From Comamonadaceae bacterium (lineage in GTDB: Bacteria > Pseudomonadota > Gammaproteobacteria > Burkholderiales > Burkholderiaceae_C), in contig JAAFIW010000016.1 in the NCBI GenBank assembly GCA_013297875.1, forward strand, positions 1 to 64,000: a DNA stretch of 64,000 bases. The letters run 5' to 3'. The position numbers and the translations under genes were made by a program. This document shows positions 42,019-50,465 of this stretch, piece after piece. Position 1 is the stretch's first letter. Every line of letters starts with the position of its first letter. The notes beneath the pieces were generated by a model that was given only the letters and a program-made list of their open reading frames with translations, had not been told where the DNA came from and made no database searches.

Positions 42019-42906
42019 TCAGACTTTCTTGCGTAACTTCTCGCCAAACAAACCATTGGGCTTGACCATCAACATGATCAACACCACCACGTAAGCGGCC
42101 ACGTCTTTGAAGCCGCTAGGCAGGTAAAAGCCCGACATCGATTCCACAATGCCGATGATTAGCCCGCCCACGATGGCACCCGGCAGGCTGCCAAAGCCGC
42201 CCACCACGGCAGCTGGGAACGCCTTTAGGCCAATCACGCCCATGTTGGCGTGCACAAAGGTAATCGGTGCCAGCAGCAGCCCGGCGACGGCGGCCACCGC
42301 GGCGGCCAGGCCCCACACCAGGCCGTTGAGCCGTTTGACGGGAATGCCCATGTAGTAGGCCGCCAGCTGGTTTTGTGACGAAGCCTGCATGGCAATGCCC
42401 ACGCGGCTGTAACGAAAGACTGCAAACAGCAGCGCACACAGCAGTGCGGTGCTGCCAATCACCACCATCAGCTCCACATTGAGCACCAGTGGGTTGGCCG
42501 TATCGCCCAGCTTCCACACCTGGTCTTTGTAGGGCACAGGCAGGGTATGGGTTTCGGTGCCGATGCCCGGAATCATGGTGATCAAGCCGCGCGCCACGTA
42601 GCCAATGCCAATGGTGAGCATGACGATGGAAAACGCGGGTTGTCCCAGAATGGGCCGAATCACCGCCCGCTCCATCAGCACGCCGAAAGCGGCCATGGCT
42701 GCGATGGCGCTGATCACGGCCAGCCAGAACGGGAAACCCAGCATGGTCATGCCCGCCAGGCCCAGAAAAGCGCCCAGCATCATCAGCTCGCCCTGGGCAA
42801 AGCTGACGGTTTCGGTGGCTTTGTAAATCAGCACAAAACCCAACGCGATCAGGCCGTAAATGCAGCCTTGAGCGATACCGCTGACCAACAGTTGTAAGAA
42901 CTGCAC
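42019..42906 (-). CDS. livH: LIV-type ABC transporter permease LivH
   Basis: A 295 aa permease and the first gene of the livHMGF unit. Family motifs include GIAQGCIYGLIALGFVLIYKATETVSFAQGE (quoted as GCIYGLIALGFVLIYKAT), GIPVKRLNGLVWGLAAAVAA and the C-terminal VGGFGSLPGAIVGGLIIGIVES stretch. The promoter should lie in 42907-43030, where I see no confident boxes. Confidence 0.93.
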   Translation of the reverse strand: MQFLQLLVSGIAQGCIYGLIALGFVLIYKATETVSFAQGELMMLGAFLGLAGMTMLGFPFWLAVISAIAAMAAFGVLMERAVIRPILGQPAFSIVMLTIGIGYVARGLITMIPGIGTETHTLPVPYKDQVWKLGDTANPLVLNVELMVVIGSTALLCALLFAVFRYSRVGIAMQASSQNQLAAYYMGIPVKRLNGLVWGLAAAVAAVAGLLLAPITFVHANMGVIGLKAFPAAVVGGFGSLPGAIVGGLIIGIVESMSGFYLPSGFKDVAAYVVVLIMLMVKPNGLFGEKLRKKV

Positions 42907-43033
42907 CCTAGTCTCTGCCTGAAGTTATGAAGTAGGCTGTTTATAGGGGCGGCACCTGCATTGCTGCTACAGGGTTGTTCCGAATACAGGGGTATATCGG
43001 GAGGTACAGCCCTGTCGATTGATGCCTCAATCA

Positions 43034-43082
43034 GCTGCCGGTGCAGGTTAAATCTGCTCAAACAGCTATCAAAACAAGAGCG
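43034..43082 (-). repeat. GCTGCTTGAGC repeat, degenerate copy
   Basis: The minus strand reads TTTTGATAGCTGTTTGAGCA, then GATTTAACCTGCACCGGCAG and CTGATTGAGG, closest to the CACGTG sub-type at 8296. It lies just after the vapC stop. Confidence 0.65.
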
Positions 43083-43091
43083 AAAAAAGTC

Positions 43092-43478
43092 TCAAGCGGT
43101 GACTTTGGTGGTACCTGGCAGTTTGGCCAGGGCTTTGTCGAAAGTTCCGAGCGGGGTATGCCCAGCCTTGCGGGCAATCTCGAGCACCAGACAGTCGGAA
43201 AACCCCAGGGCAGGTTTTTTGCGAAAGTGGGCAAGAGCAACTGCAACTGTGTCAGCGTCCTGTAGCACCAGACTTTCGTGGGCCAACAGCACATCAATTG
43301 CCGCTATTAGCTGGGCGGGCGTTCGTGCGTACACCGCGTCCAACACCCGGGTCACTTCTGCTAACACCAGGTGCGACACCCAGGCGCCTTTGGCGATGAA
43401 CAGATCGGCTGCTTGCGCCTGCCTGACATCGTCGCGCGCCAACAAACGCACCAGCACGTTGGTATCAACGGCCAGCAT
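43092..43478 (-). CDS. vapC: VapC-type PIN-domain toxin 2
   Basis: A 128 aa PIN-domain protein with MLAVDTNVLVRLLARDD (first Asp), LAEVTRVLDAVYARTPAQL (Glu) and the GFSDCLVLEIARKAGHTPLGTFDKALAKL cluster (quoted as LGFSDCLVLEIARKAG) carrying the remaining acids. It is a VapC-like ribonuclease toxin, unrelated in detail to the first one at 23.6 kb. It overlaps its antitoxin gene by 14 bp. Confidence 0.92.
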   Translation of the reverse strand: MLAVDTNVLVRLLARDDVRQAQAADLFIAKGAWVSHLVLAEVTRVLDAVYARTPAQLIAAIDVLLAHESLVLQDADTVAVALAHFRKKPALGFSDCLVLEIARKAGHTPLGTFDKALAKLPGTTKVTA

Positions 43479-43737
43479 GTTGGCGCAGCATGTGCTGGCG
43501 GATCCCTTGTTTCAGTTCCGAGTGTGTTTTAGCGGGCTCGATACCGGGCATTGCGTCTGGAAACAAAACCGCATGAATCTGCGCAGTCGTGTTCCGCGCT
43601 GCCCGTTTGACGGTGACTCGCCCGTTTTCATGTGTCCATTCCAGGCTGGCACCCGGCGTCACGCCAAGCAGGTTGCGTACCGCAGCAGGAACCGACACCT
43701 GCCCTTGGGACGTGAGTTTGGTTTGGATTTGAAGCAT
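43465..43737 (-). CDS. vapB: AbrB-type antitoxin (VapB)
   Basis: A 90 aa antitoxin with an N-terminal SpoVT/AbrB swapped-hairpin domain (TKLTSQGQVSVPAAVRNLLG, LEWTHENGRVTVKRA) and a C-terminal toxin-binding tail (MPGIEPAKTHSELKQGIRQH). A likely -10 (TATGATAAT) lies about 6-15 bp before its ATG on the minus strand, giving a very short leader. It probably represses its own operon. Confidence 0.9.
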   Translation of the reverse strand: MLQIQTKLTSQGQVSVPAAVRNLLGVTPGASLEWTHENGRVTVKRAARNTTAQIHAVLFPDAMPGIEPAKTHSELKQGIRQHMLRQHAGR

Positions 43738-43800
43738 GGTGTGAGATTATCATAGTACCGGGGTAATAAGCCCTTTTCAGTGAGGTATTTTCCAAGGGTC

Positions 43801-44211
43801 TCAATCCTTGGGAACTGGCCTCGGCTTGCCATCATCATCTATCGCCACATAAGTCAAACTCGCCTCCGTCACCTTGATGTAGCGCCCCTGCGAGCGAAAG
43901 CGCTCGGCGTAGACCTCGACCTGTACCGTGATGGAGGTGTTGCCAATGCGACTGAGTTCGCAAAAGAACGACAGGATGTCGCCCACCCGCACCGGTTGTT
44001 TGAAGATGAACTGGTTCACCGCCACCGTGGCCATGCGGCCTTTGGCGTAGCGGGCGGGGATGACGGAGCCGGCCAGGTCGACCTGAGCCATGACCCAGCC
44101 GCCAAAAATATCTCCGTTGGCGTTGCAGTCGGCGGGCATGGGAATCACTTTGAGCACCAACTCTTTGTCGGTGGGCAAACTCACCACCTCGGCGCTTGAA
44201 TTCGCAGACAT
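43801..44211 (-). CDS. acyl-CoA thioesterase (hotdog fold, YciA-like)
   Basis: A 136 aa hotdog-fold thioesterase hydrolysing acyl-CoAs. The segment PADCNANGDIFGGWVMAQVDLAG holds the catalytic Asn/Asp region typical of YciA, followed by GRMATVAVNQFIFKQPVRVGD and VYAERFRSQGRYIKVTEASL. The start at 44211 (MSANSSAEV) follows a GAGG site; the longer frame to 44241 lacks one. It is divergent from the Atm1-type exporter gene, with starts 41 bp apart. Confidence 0.9.
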   Translation of the reverse strand: MSANSSAEVVSLPTDKELVLKVIPMPADCNANGDIFGGWVMAQVDLAGSVIPARYAKGRMATVAVNQFIFKQPVRVGDILSFFCELSRIGNTSITVQVEVYAERFRSQGRYIKVTEASLTYVAIDDDGKPRPVPKD

Positions 44212-44252
44212 CGGCACAATCCTCTGTAGATAAACACACACGATTGTCCGAT

Positions 44253-46100
44253 ATGCGCCAACACGGCGAAGCTGTTTCCGCTGCTACCGTAGCGCCGGTG
44301 GGCACCGCGCCTGCCAAACCCATTGCACCCGCCCGCTCCGATTGGGTCACGCTGCGCCGACTGCTGCCCTATTTGTGGGAATACAAGGTGCGCGTCATTC
44401 TGGCGCTGGCACTGATGGTGTGTGCCAAGTTTGCCAACGTCGGCGTGCCGCTGTTGCTCAAGGAGTTGGTCGACAGCCTCACCCTGAAACCTGGCGACCC
44501 CATGGCGGTGCTGGTGGTACCCATCGGCTTGCTGCTGGCTTACGGTTTGCTGCGCCTGTCCACCACGTTTTTCAACGAACTGCGCGAGTTTGTGTTTGCC
44601 AAAGCCACGCAGGGCGCGGCGCGCAGCATTGCGCTGCAAACTTTTGAGCACCTGCACGCCCTGAGCCTGCGATTTCACCTGGAGCGACAAACCGGCGGCA
44701 TGACGCGCGACATCGAGCGCGGCGTGCGCGGCATTGAATCGCTGATTTCGTATTCGCTGTATTCCATCGTGCCCACCTTGATTGAGGTGACGCTGGTGCT
44801 GACCATCCTGGCGGTCAAATTCGACGCCTGGTTTGCCTGGATCACCATCGGTGCGCTGGCGCTGTACATCACTTTTACGGTCATCGTTACCGAGTGGCGC
44901 ACGCAGTTTCGCAAAGAGGCCAACGAGTTTGATTCGGCGGCGCATAACAAGGCAATTGACTCACTCCTCAACTACGAAACTGTCAAGTACTTCAACAACG
45001 AGCGTTTCGAAGCGCAACGCTACGACACCAGCCTGGAAAGCCTGCGCCGCGCCCGCCTGAAAAGCCAGACCACGCTGAGCCTGTTGAACACCGGTCAGCA
45101 ACTCATCATTGCCACCGGCCTGGTGCTGATGCTGTGGCGCGCCACCCAGGGCGTGGTCGATGGCCGCATGACTTTGGGCGACCTGGTGATGATCAACGCC
45201 TTCATGATCCAGCTGTACATCCCGCTTAATTTCCTGGGCGTGCTGTATCGCGAGATCAAGCAGAGCCTGACGGATCTGGACAAGATGTTTGTGCTGATGG
45301 AGCGGGAAAAAGAGGTGGCGGATGTGGCGGGGGCGCAGGATCTGGTGTTGACCGGTGCAGACAACCAAGCCGCAGTCGAATTCCAGAACGTCAACTTCGC
45401 TTACGAAGCCGCCCGCCCCATCCTGCACCACATCAGTTTCCAGATCCCCGCCGGCAAAACCGTGGCCGTCGTCGGCCCCTCGGGCTCCGGCAAATCCACG
45501 CTGGCCCGCCTGCTCTACCGTTTCTACGACGTGCAACAGGGCAGCATCAGCATCGCCGGGCAAGACATCAAAACCGTCACCCAAACCAGCGTGCGCAAAG
45601 CCATTGGCATCGTGCCGCAAGACACGGTGCTGTTCAACGACACGGTGCAATACAACATTGCCTACGGCAAAGCCGGTGCCAGCCGTGAAGAGGTGGAAGA
45701 AGCCGCCCGGGCGGCGCGGATTCACGACTTCATCACCTCCACTCCCAAGGGCTACGAAACCATGGTCGGCGAGCGGGGCCTGAAGCTGTCAGGCGGCGAA
45801 AAGCAGCGTGTGGCGATTGCCCGCACCTTGCTGAAGAACCCGCCCATCCTGATCTTTGACGAAGCCACCAGCGCGCTGGACAGCGCCAACGAGCGCGCTA
45901 TTCAGGCCGAGCTGCAAGGTGTGGCGAAAAACAAAACCACCCTGGTCATTGCCCACCGCCTGTCCACCGTGGTCGAGGCGCATGAAATTCTGGTTTTGGA
46001 TGCCGGGCACATCGTGGAGCGCGGTACGCACCCGCAACTGCTGGCGGCGCAGGGGCGGTATGCGCAGATGTGGGCGTTGCAGCAGAGTGCGGCGGCTTGA
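44253..46100 (+). CDS. Atm1/HMT1-type ABC exporter (membrane-ATPase half transporter)
   Basis: A 615 aa half-transporter with a six-helix membrane domain (about residues 30-330) and a C-terminal ATPase: Walker A GPSGSGKSTLARLLYR, signature LSGGEKQRVAIARTL, Walker B ILIFDEATSALD. The membrane part carries LLNYETVKYFNNERFEAQRYD, the NYETVKYFNNE motif that defines the Atm1/HMT1 group, which export glutathione-linked or metal-linked compounds. The ATG at 44253 is used; the frame extends back to 44196 inside the divergent thioesterase gene. A homodimer is expected. Confidence 0.92.
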   Translation: MRQHGEAVSAATVAPVGTAPAKPIAPARSDWVTLRRLLPYLWEYKVRVILALALMVCAKFANVGVPLLLKELVDSLTLKPGDPMAVLVVPIGLLLAYGLLRLSTTFFNELREFVFAKATQGAARSIALQTFEHLHALSLRFHLERQTGGMTRDIERGVRGIESLISYSLYSIVPTLIEVTLVLTILAVKFDAWFAWITIGALALYITFTVIVTEWRTQFRKEANEFDSAAHNKAIDSLLNYETVKYFNNERFEAQRYDTSLESLRRARLKSQTTLSLLNTGQQLIIATGLVLMLWRATQGVVDGRMTLGDLVMINAFMIQLYIPLNFLGVLYREIKQSLTDLDKMFVLMEREKEVADVAGAQDLVLTGADNQAAVEFQNVNFAYEAARPILHHISFQIPAGKTVAVVGPSGSGKSTLARLLYRFYDVQQGSISIAGQDIKTVTQTSVRKAIGIVPQDTVLFNDTVQYNIAYGKAGASREEVEEAARAARIHDFITSTPKGYETMVGERGLKLSGGEKQRVAIARTLLKNPPILIFDEATSALDSANERAIQAELQGVAKNKTTLVIAHRLSTVVEAHEILVLDAGHIVERGTHPQLLAAQGRYAQMWALQQSAAA

Positions 46101-46104
46101 AAAT

Positions 46105-46170
46105 TTAGTGCTCTTAACCCGACAGCCCTTATAAAAACTGCTCAGACAGCTATTTATTTAATAGCAAAAC
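46105..46170 (-). repeat. GCTGCTTGAGC repeat, minus-oriented copy
   Basis: The minus strand reads GCTATTAAATAAATAGCTGT, then CTGAGCAGTTTTTATAAGGG and CTGTCGGGTT. It is located between the two ABC exporter loci. Confidence 0.75.
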
Positions 46171-46205
46171 GACCTTAATCGTTCACGCCTAAAATCCAGC
46201 GCTCC

Positions 46206-47123
46206 ATGCCAGCCATCTCCTTCCAATCCGTCTCCAAAATCTACAAAACACCCAAAGGCTCTTTTCAGGCGCTTCATGAGGTGAGTTTTGACATTCAACG
46301 GGGTGAGTTTTTTGGGCTTTTAGGCCCCAACGGCGCGGGCAAAACCAGCCTCATCAGCATCCTGGCCGGTTTGTCGCGCGCCACCACCGGACAGGTCAAG
46401 GTGCTAGGCCACGATGTGCAAAAAGACTATGCCGCTGCGCGCCGCGCGATTGGCGTGGTGCCGCAAGAGCTGGTGTTTGACCCGTTTTTCACGGTTCGTG
46501 AGTGCTTGCGCATCCAGTCGGGCTACTTTGGCGTGAAGAAAAACGACGCCTGGATTGATGAGTTGCTGGTCAACCTGGGTTTGACTGACAAGGCCAATTC
46601 CAACCTGCGCCAGCTCTCCGGCGGCATGAAGCGCCGCGTGCTGGTGGCCCAAGCGCTGGTGCACAAGCCGCCGGTGATCGTGCTGGACGAACCCACGGCG
46701 GGTGTGGACGTGGAGCTGCGTCAAAGCCTGTGGCAGTTCATTGCGCGCTTGAACAAGGAAGGCAGCACCGTGTTGCTGACCACCCACTACCTGGAAGAGG
46801 CCGAAGCGCTGTGCAGCCGGGTGGCGATGCTGAAAACCGGGCGGGTGGTGGCGCTGGCCAACACGTCTGAGTTGCTGAAAAACGCTTCGTCGAACGTGCT
46901 CCGCTTCAAAATTGATAGCGAACTACCCAAAGAACTCCTGGGCAAGGCAAGGATTACAGGCCGAATCGTGCAGTTTCCAGCGCATGACGCCAACGAGATC
47001 GAGCAGTACCTGGCCGCGGTACGCCAGGCGGGCTTGGTGGCGCAGGACGTGGAGATTCGCAAGGCTGATCTGGAGGACGTGTTCCTGGATGTGATGGCGG
47101 AAAAACAGGGGGCAGTTGTATGA
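46206..47123 (+). CDS. ABC-2 type exporter ATP-binding protein (YadG-like)
   Basis: A 305 aa ATPase: Walker [18 protein letters not shown], signature LSGGMKRRVLVAQAL, Walker B VIVLDEPTAGVDVEL and LLTTHYLEEAEALC. The domain order and the long C-terminal extension fit the NodI/YadG group. Residues about 235-252 (KIDSELPKELLGKAR) coincide with a possible dispersed-repeat copy at 46906-46962. The stop overlaps the permease start by 4 bp. Confidence 0.92.
   Translation: MPAISFQSVSKIYKTPKGSFQALHEVSFDIQRGEFFGLLGPNGAGKTSLISILAGLSRATTGQVKVLGHDVQKDYAAARRAIGVVPQELVFDPFFTVRECLRIQSGYFGVKKNDAWIDELLVNLGLTDKANSNLRQLSGGMKRRVLVAQALVHKPPVIVLDEPTAGVDVELRQSLWQFIARLNKEGSTVLLTTHYLEEAEALCSRVAMLKTGRVVALANTSELLKNASSNVLRFKIDSELPKELLGKARITGRIVQFPAHDANEIEQYLAAVRQAGLVAQDVEIRKADLEDVFLDVMAEKQGAVV
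46906..46962 (+). repeat. possible GCTGCTTGAGC repeat inside the YadG-like gene
   Basis: TTCAAAATTGATAGC, an 18-nt stretch and CTGGGC keep the exact family spacing, and the region is AT-richer than its surroundings, but only 8 of the 18 intervening bases match. The gene reads it in a different frame (GAT AGC) from the other forward copies, one that has no stop in the consensus. Confidence 0.4.
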
Positions 47124-47875
47124 CCGGTTGGCAAACCCTGTTTTACAAAGAAGTGCTGCGCTTCTGGAAAGTCGCTTTCCAGACGATTGCCGCCCCGGTG
47201 CTCACCGCCGTGCTGTATTTGATGATCTTTGGCCATGTGCTGGAAGACCATGTGAAGGTCTATGACACCATCAGCTACACCGCCTTTCTGGTGCCCGGCC
47301 TGGTGATGATGAGCGTGCTGCAAAACGCGTTTGCTAACAGCTCCTCCAGTCTGGTGCAAAGCAAGATGATGGGCAACATCGTGTTTTTGCTGCTCACGCC
47401 GCTGTCGCACTACAGCTGGTTTGTGGCGTATGCCGGTTCGTCGGTGGCGCGCGGGCTGGCTGTGGGGGTGGGCGTGTTGGCGGTGACGATGTGGTTTGCG
47501 CCGCTCACGCTGGTGGCTCCGGTGTGGGTGTTGGTGTTTGCGGTGCTGGGTGCGGGCCTGCTGGGCGTGCTGGGTTTGATTGCCGGGCTGTGGGCCGACA
47601 AGTTTGACCAGGTGGCGGCGTTTCAAAGCTTTGTGGTGATGCCTATGACTTTCTTGTCGGGTGTGTTTTATTCGATTCACTCGCTGCCGCCGTTCTGGCA
47701 AGCGGTGAGCCACCTGAACCCGTTTTTCTACATGATTGACGGCTTTCGCTACGGCTTTTTTGGCGTGAGCGACGTGTCGCCGTGGCTGAGTTTGGGTGTG
47801 GTGGGCACTTCGCTGGCCATCGTGAGCGGCGTGGCGGTTTACCTGCTGCGCACCGGCTACAAACTGCGCAATTGA
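47120..47875 (+). CDS. ABC-2 type exporter permease (YadH-like)
   Basis: A 251 aa permease of the ABC2_membrane family with six helices. It includes YTAFLVPGLVMMSVLQNAFAN, MPMTFLSGVFYSIHSLPPFWQ and HLNPFFYMIDGFRYGF, all typical of the YadH/NodJ group. It couples to the upstream ATPase. The substrate is unknown; in related genomes this pair sits near mla-type lipid transport and ibaG, suggesting an envelope role. Confidence 0.92.
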   Translation: MTGWQTLFYKEVLRFWKVAFQTIAAPVLTAVLYLMIFGHVLEDHVKVYDTISYTAFLVPGLVMMSVLQNAFANSSSSLVQSKMMGNIVFLLLTPLSHYSWFVAYAGSSVARGLAVGVGVLAVTMWFAPLTLVAPVWVLVFAVLGAGLLGVLGLIAGLWADKFDQVAAFQSFVVMPMTFLSGVFYSIHSLPPFWQAVSHLNPFFYMIDGFRYGFFGVSDVSPWLSLGVVGTSLAIVSGVAVYLLRTGYKLRN

Positions 47876-47887
47876 ACAGGATTCACG

Positions 47888-48142
47888 ATGACTGCTGATG
47901 AATTGAAAACCTTGATCGCCACCAACCTACCGTGTGATCACATCGCGCTGGAGGGCGACGGCCGCCATTGGTACGCCACCATCGTGTCGGCCCAATTCGA
48001 AGGCAAACGCCTCATTCAGCGCCACCAGCAGGTGTACGCCACGCTGGGCGCGCGCATGCAAACCGACGAGGTGCATGCGCTGTCGATGAAGACTTACACG
48101 CCGGCGGAATGGGGAGCCGTGGAAAAGGGCCACCTGCAGTGA
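47888..48142 (+). CDS. ibaG: BolA/IbaG-family protein
   Basis: An 84 aa BolA-like protein. TADELKTLIATNLPCDHIAL, GDGRHWYATIVSAQFEGKRL and IQRHQQVYATLGARM, ending VHALSMKTYTPAEW, reproduce the IbaG fold, including the conserved RHQQVYATLG. These proteins partner monothiol glutaredoxins in iron-sulfur handling. It starts 12 bp after the permease, and its stop overlaps a GTG start of the next small frame. Confidence 0.92.
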   Translation: MTADELKTLIATNLPCDHIALEGDGRHWYATIVSAQFEGKRLIQRHQQVYATLGARMQTDEVHALSMKTYTPAEWGAVEKGHLQ

Positions 48143-48333
48143 CCATCCAGCCCATACACACCCAGGCCGATTACAAAGCTGCGTTGCGCGTCGTCTCAAA
48201 ATTAGTAGACGCCGATCCGCAGCTGGGAACGCCCGATGCAGATCATTTAGAGGTTCTGGGCGCATTGGTGCAGGCCTATGAGGCCAAGCACTACCCGCTG
48301 GAGCTGCCCAACCCAGTTCGTGAAACCGTATGA
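48139..48333 (+). CDS. stand-alone HigA N-terminal-like small protein (probable remnant)
   Basis: A 64 aa frame with a GTG start that overlaps the ibaG stop, ending by overlapping the his[44 protein letters not shown] and [12 protein letters not shown] closely resemble the N-terminal region that precedes the helix-turn-helix in HigA-type antitoxins. The helix-turn-helix is completely absent and no HigB toxin is nearby. In many beta-proteobacteria murA occupies the space between ibaG and hisG, so this fragment sits where murA would be expected. It may be translated through start-stop coupling, but function is doubtful. Confidence 0.6.
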   Translation: MTIQPIHTQADYKAALRVVSKLVDADPQLGTPDADHLEVLGALVQAYEAKHYPLELPNPVRETV

Positions 48334-48977
48334 AACCCATCACCCTCGCCCTCTCCAAAGGCCGCATCTTCGAAGACAGCTTGCCGCTGCTGCAGGCCGC
48401 CAACATCGAAGTGCTGGAAGACCCCGAAACCTCGCGCAAGCTGATCTTGCCGACCAGCCGCGCCGATGTGCGGGTGGTGCTGGTGCGCGCCAGCGACGTG
48501 CCCACCTATGTGCAATATGGTGGTGCCGACTTGGGCGTGACGGGGTTGGACACGCTGATCGAGCACGGCAACCAGGGTCTGTACCAGCCGCTGGACTTGA
48601 ATATCTCCAGGTGCCGCATCAGCGTTGCCACCCGGGCCGACTTCGACTACGCCGCTGCCGTGCGCCAGGGCTCACGCCTGAAAGTGGCTACCAAATACGT
48701 GGCGATTGCCCGCGAGTTTTTTGCGGCCAAGGGCGTGCATGTGGACTTGATCAAGCTGTATGGCAGCATGGAACTGGCTCCGCTCACCGGCCTGGCCGAT
48801 GCGATCGTCGATCTGGTGTCCACTGGCAACACGCTCAAAGCTAACCATTTGGTGGAGGTGGAGCGCATCATGGACATCAGCGCGCGGCTGGTGGTGAACC
48901 AGGCCGCGCTCAAGCTCAATCAGGCACCGATTCGCGCCATCATTGATGCGTTTGCGCGTGCGGTTGTGAAGGCTTGA
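48330..48977 (+). CDS. hisG: ATP phosphoribosyltransferase, short form
   Basis: A 215 aa HisG catalysing the first step of histidine synthesis (ATP + PRPP). [38 protein letters not shown], and the PRPP loop [20 protein letters not shown] are canonical. The short form lacks the regulatory domain and requires HisZ, which is not in this window. It starts inside the stop codon of the preceding small frame. Confidence 0.95.
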   Translation: MKPITLALSKGRIFEDSLPLLQAANIEVLEDPETSRKLILPTSRADVRVVLVRASDVPTYVQYGGADLGVTGLDTLIEHGNQGLYQPLDLNISRCRISVATRADFDYAAAVRQGSRLKVATKYVAIAREFFAAKGVHVDLIKLYGSMELAPLTGLADAIVDLVSTGNTLKANHLVEVERIMDISARLVVNQAALKLNQAPIRAIIDAFARAVVKA

Positions 48978-49002
48978 AGCTGGCTAAACCAGATGTAATT
49001 CC

Positions 49003-49100
49003 CGTCATTCCCGCGCAGGCGGGAATCCACCGCTGCGCACAGATTTATCCCCGTCAGCGCATAGTTCCCGCGCCTGGATCCCCGCCTTCGCGGGGATGAC
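49003..49100. repeat. ATTCCCGCG palindromic repeat pair between hisG and hisD
   Basis: CGTCATTCCCGCGCAGGCGG on the left and CCCCGCCTTCGCGGGGATGA on the right bracket an 98-bp unit. It lies in the hisG-hisD gap, so the two genes are separated by repeats inside a usual operon. Confidence 0.8.
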
Positions 49101-49124
49101 AGAAAAAGTAATTTCTTCAGATTT

Positions 49125-49182
49125 TCACTATGAATTTAATAGCTACACCATTAATGCTTTCCTGGGCGAGTAGCACTTTTGA
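49125..49182 (+). repeat. GCTGCTTGAGC repeat supplying the hisD start codon
   Basis: CACTATGAATTTAATAGCTA continues CACCATTAATGCTTTCCTGG and GCGAGTAGCACTTTTGATG. It aligns with the copy at 15336 (CCTGGGCGAGTGACGGTTTTTG). The hisD ATG and the first 17 or so codons lie in it. Confidence 0.7.
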
Positions 49183-50461
49183 TGCCGATTTCAACGCCCG
49201 GCTGCACATCTCCGAAGAAGCCAACACCGCTATCGAGCAACAGGTGCAAGCCATCGTGGCCGACGTGCGCGCGCGGGGCGATGCCGCCGTGCTGGACTAC
49301 ACCGCCCGCTGGGACGGCGTGCAGGCCGCCAGCATGCAAGCGCTGGAGCTAACCCAGGCCGAACTCAAAGCCGCGTTTGACGGCTTGCCCGCCGCCCAAA
49401 GCGCCGCCCTGCGAGCCGCCGCCAAGCGCATTCGCAGCTACCACGAAGCGCAAAAGAAAGCCGGTGGCGAAAGCTGGAGCTACCGCGACGAAGACGGCAG
49501 CCTGTTGGGCCAGAAAGTCACGCCCATTGACCGCGCGGGCATTTACGTGCCCGGCGGCAAAGCGGCTTACCCCTCCAGCGTGTTGATGAACGCCATTCCC
49601 GCGCATGTGGCGGGTGTGGGCGAGATCATCATGGTCAGCCCCACGCCGCGTGGTGAGAAAAACGCGCTGGTGCTGGCCGCTGCTTATGTGGCGGGCGTGA
49701 CCCGTGTGTTCACGATTGGCGGCGCACAAGCCGTGGCCGCACTGGCCTACGGCACCCAAACCATTCCATCAGTTGACAAAATCACCGGCCCGGGCCGCGA
49801 CTACGTGGCCGAGGCCAAGCGCCAGGTGTTTGGCAAAGTCGGTATCGACATGATTGCCGGACCCAGTGAAATTCTGGTGCTGGCCGATGGCTCCACGCCG
49901 CCTGACTGGGTGGCCATGGATTTGTTCAGCCAGGCCGAGCACGACGAGCTGGCGCAGAGCATCTTGCTGTGCCCCGACGCCGCCTATATCCAACAAGTGC
50001 AAGAGGCCATCAATCGCCTGCTGCCCGAGATGCCGCGCGCCGAGATCATTGCCAAAAGCCTGAACGGACGCGGCATGTTGGTGCTCACGCGCAGCATGCA
50101 AGAAGCCTGCGAAATCAGCAACCGCATCGCCCCCGAACACCTGGAAATCGCCAGCACCGACCCCCATCGCTGGGAGCCTTTGCTGCGCCACGCCGGGGCC
50201 ATCTTTTTGGGCGCTTACACGAGCGAATCCCTGGGCGATTACTGCGCAGGCCCCAACCACGTGCTGCCTACCTCGGGTACAGCGCGCTTTTCCAGCCCCT
50301 TGAGCGTGTTTGACTTTCAAAAGCGCAGCAGCCTGATTGAAGTCAGCCAGGCGGGGGCGCAGAAACTGGGTGCCATTGCGGCAGAGCTGGCTTATGGCGA
50401 AGGCTTGCAGGGGCATGCCCGTGCGGCGCTGATGCGGATGGTCGATCCAGCAGCGCGGTAG
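49130..50461 (+). CDS. hisD: histidinol dehydrogenase
   Basis: A 443 aa zinc enzyme converting histidinol to histidine. Motifs: [80 protein letters not shown] and the C-terminal [26 protein letters not shown], quoted here as [16 protein letters not shown]. The N-terminus ([14 protein letters not shown]) is encoded by a dispersed repeat, so the original start was probably replaced; homology to the family begins around residue 12. No clear ribosome site precedes this ATG. Confidence 0.94.
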   Translation: MNLIATPLMLSWASSTFDADFNARLHISEEANTAIEQQVQAIVADVRARGDAAVLDYTARWDGVQAASMQALELTQAELKAAFDGLPAAQSAALRAAAKRIRSYHEAQKKAGGESWSYRDEDGSLLGQKVTPIDRAGIYVPGGKAAYPSSVLMNAIPAHVAGVGEIIMVSPTPRGEKNALVLAAAYVAGVTRVFTIGGAQAVAALAYGTQTIPSVDKITGPGRDYVAEAKRQVFGKVGIDMIAGPSEILVLADGSTPPDWVAMDLFSQAEHDELAQSILLCPDAAYIQQVQEAINRLLPEMPRAEIIAKSLNGRGMLVLTRSMQEACEISNRIAPEHLEIASTDPHRWEPLLRHAGAIFLGAYTSESLGDYCAGPNHVLPTSGTARFSSPLSVFDFQKRSSLIEVSQAGAQKLGAIAAELAYGEGLQGHARAALMRMVDPAAR

Positions 50462-50465
50462 TCGC

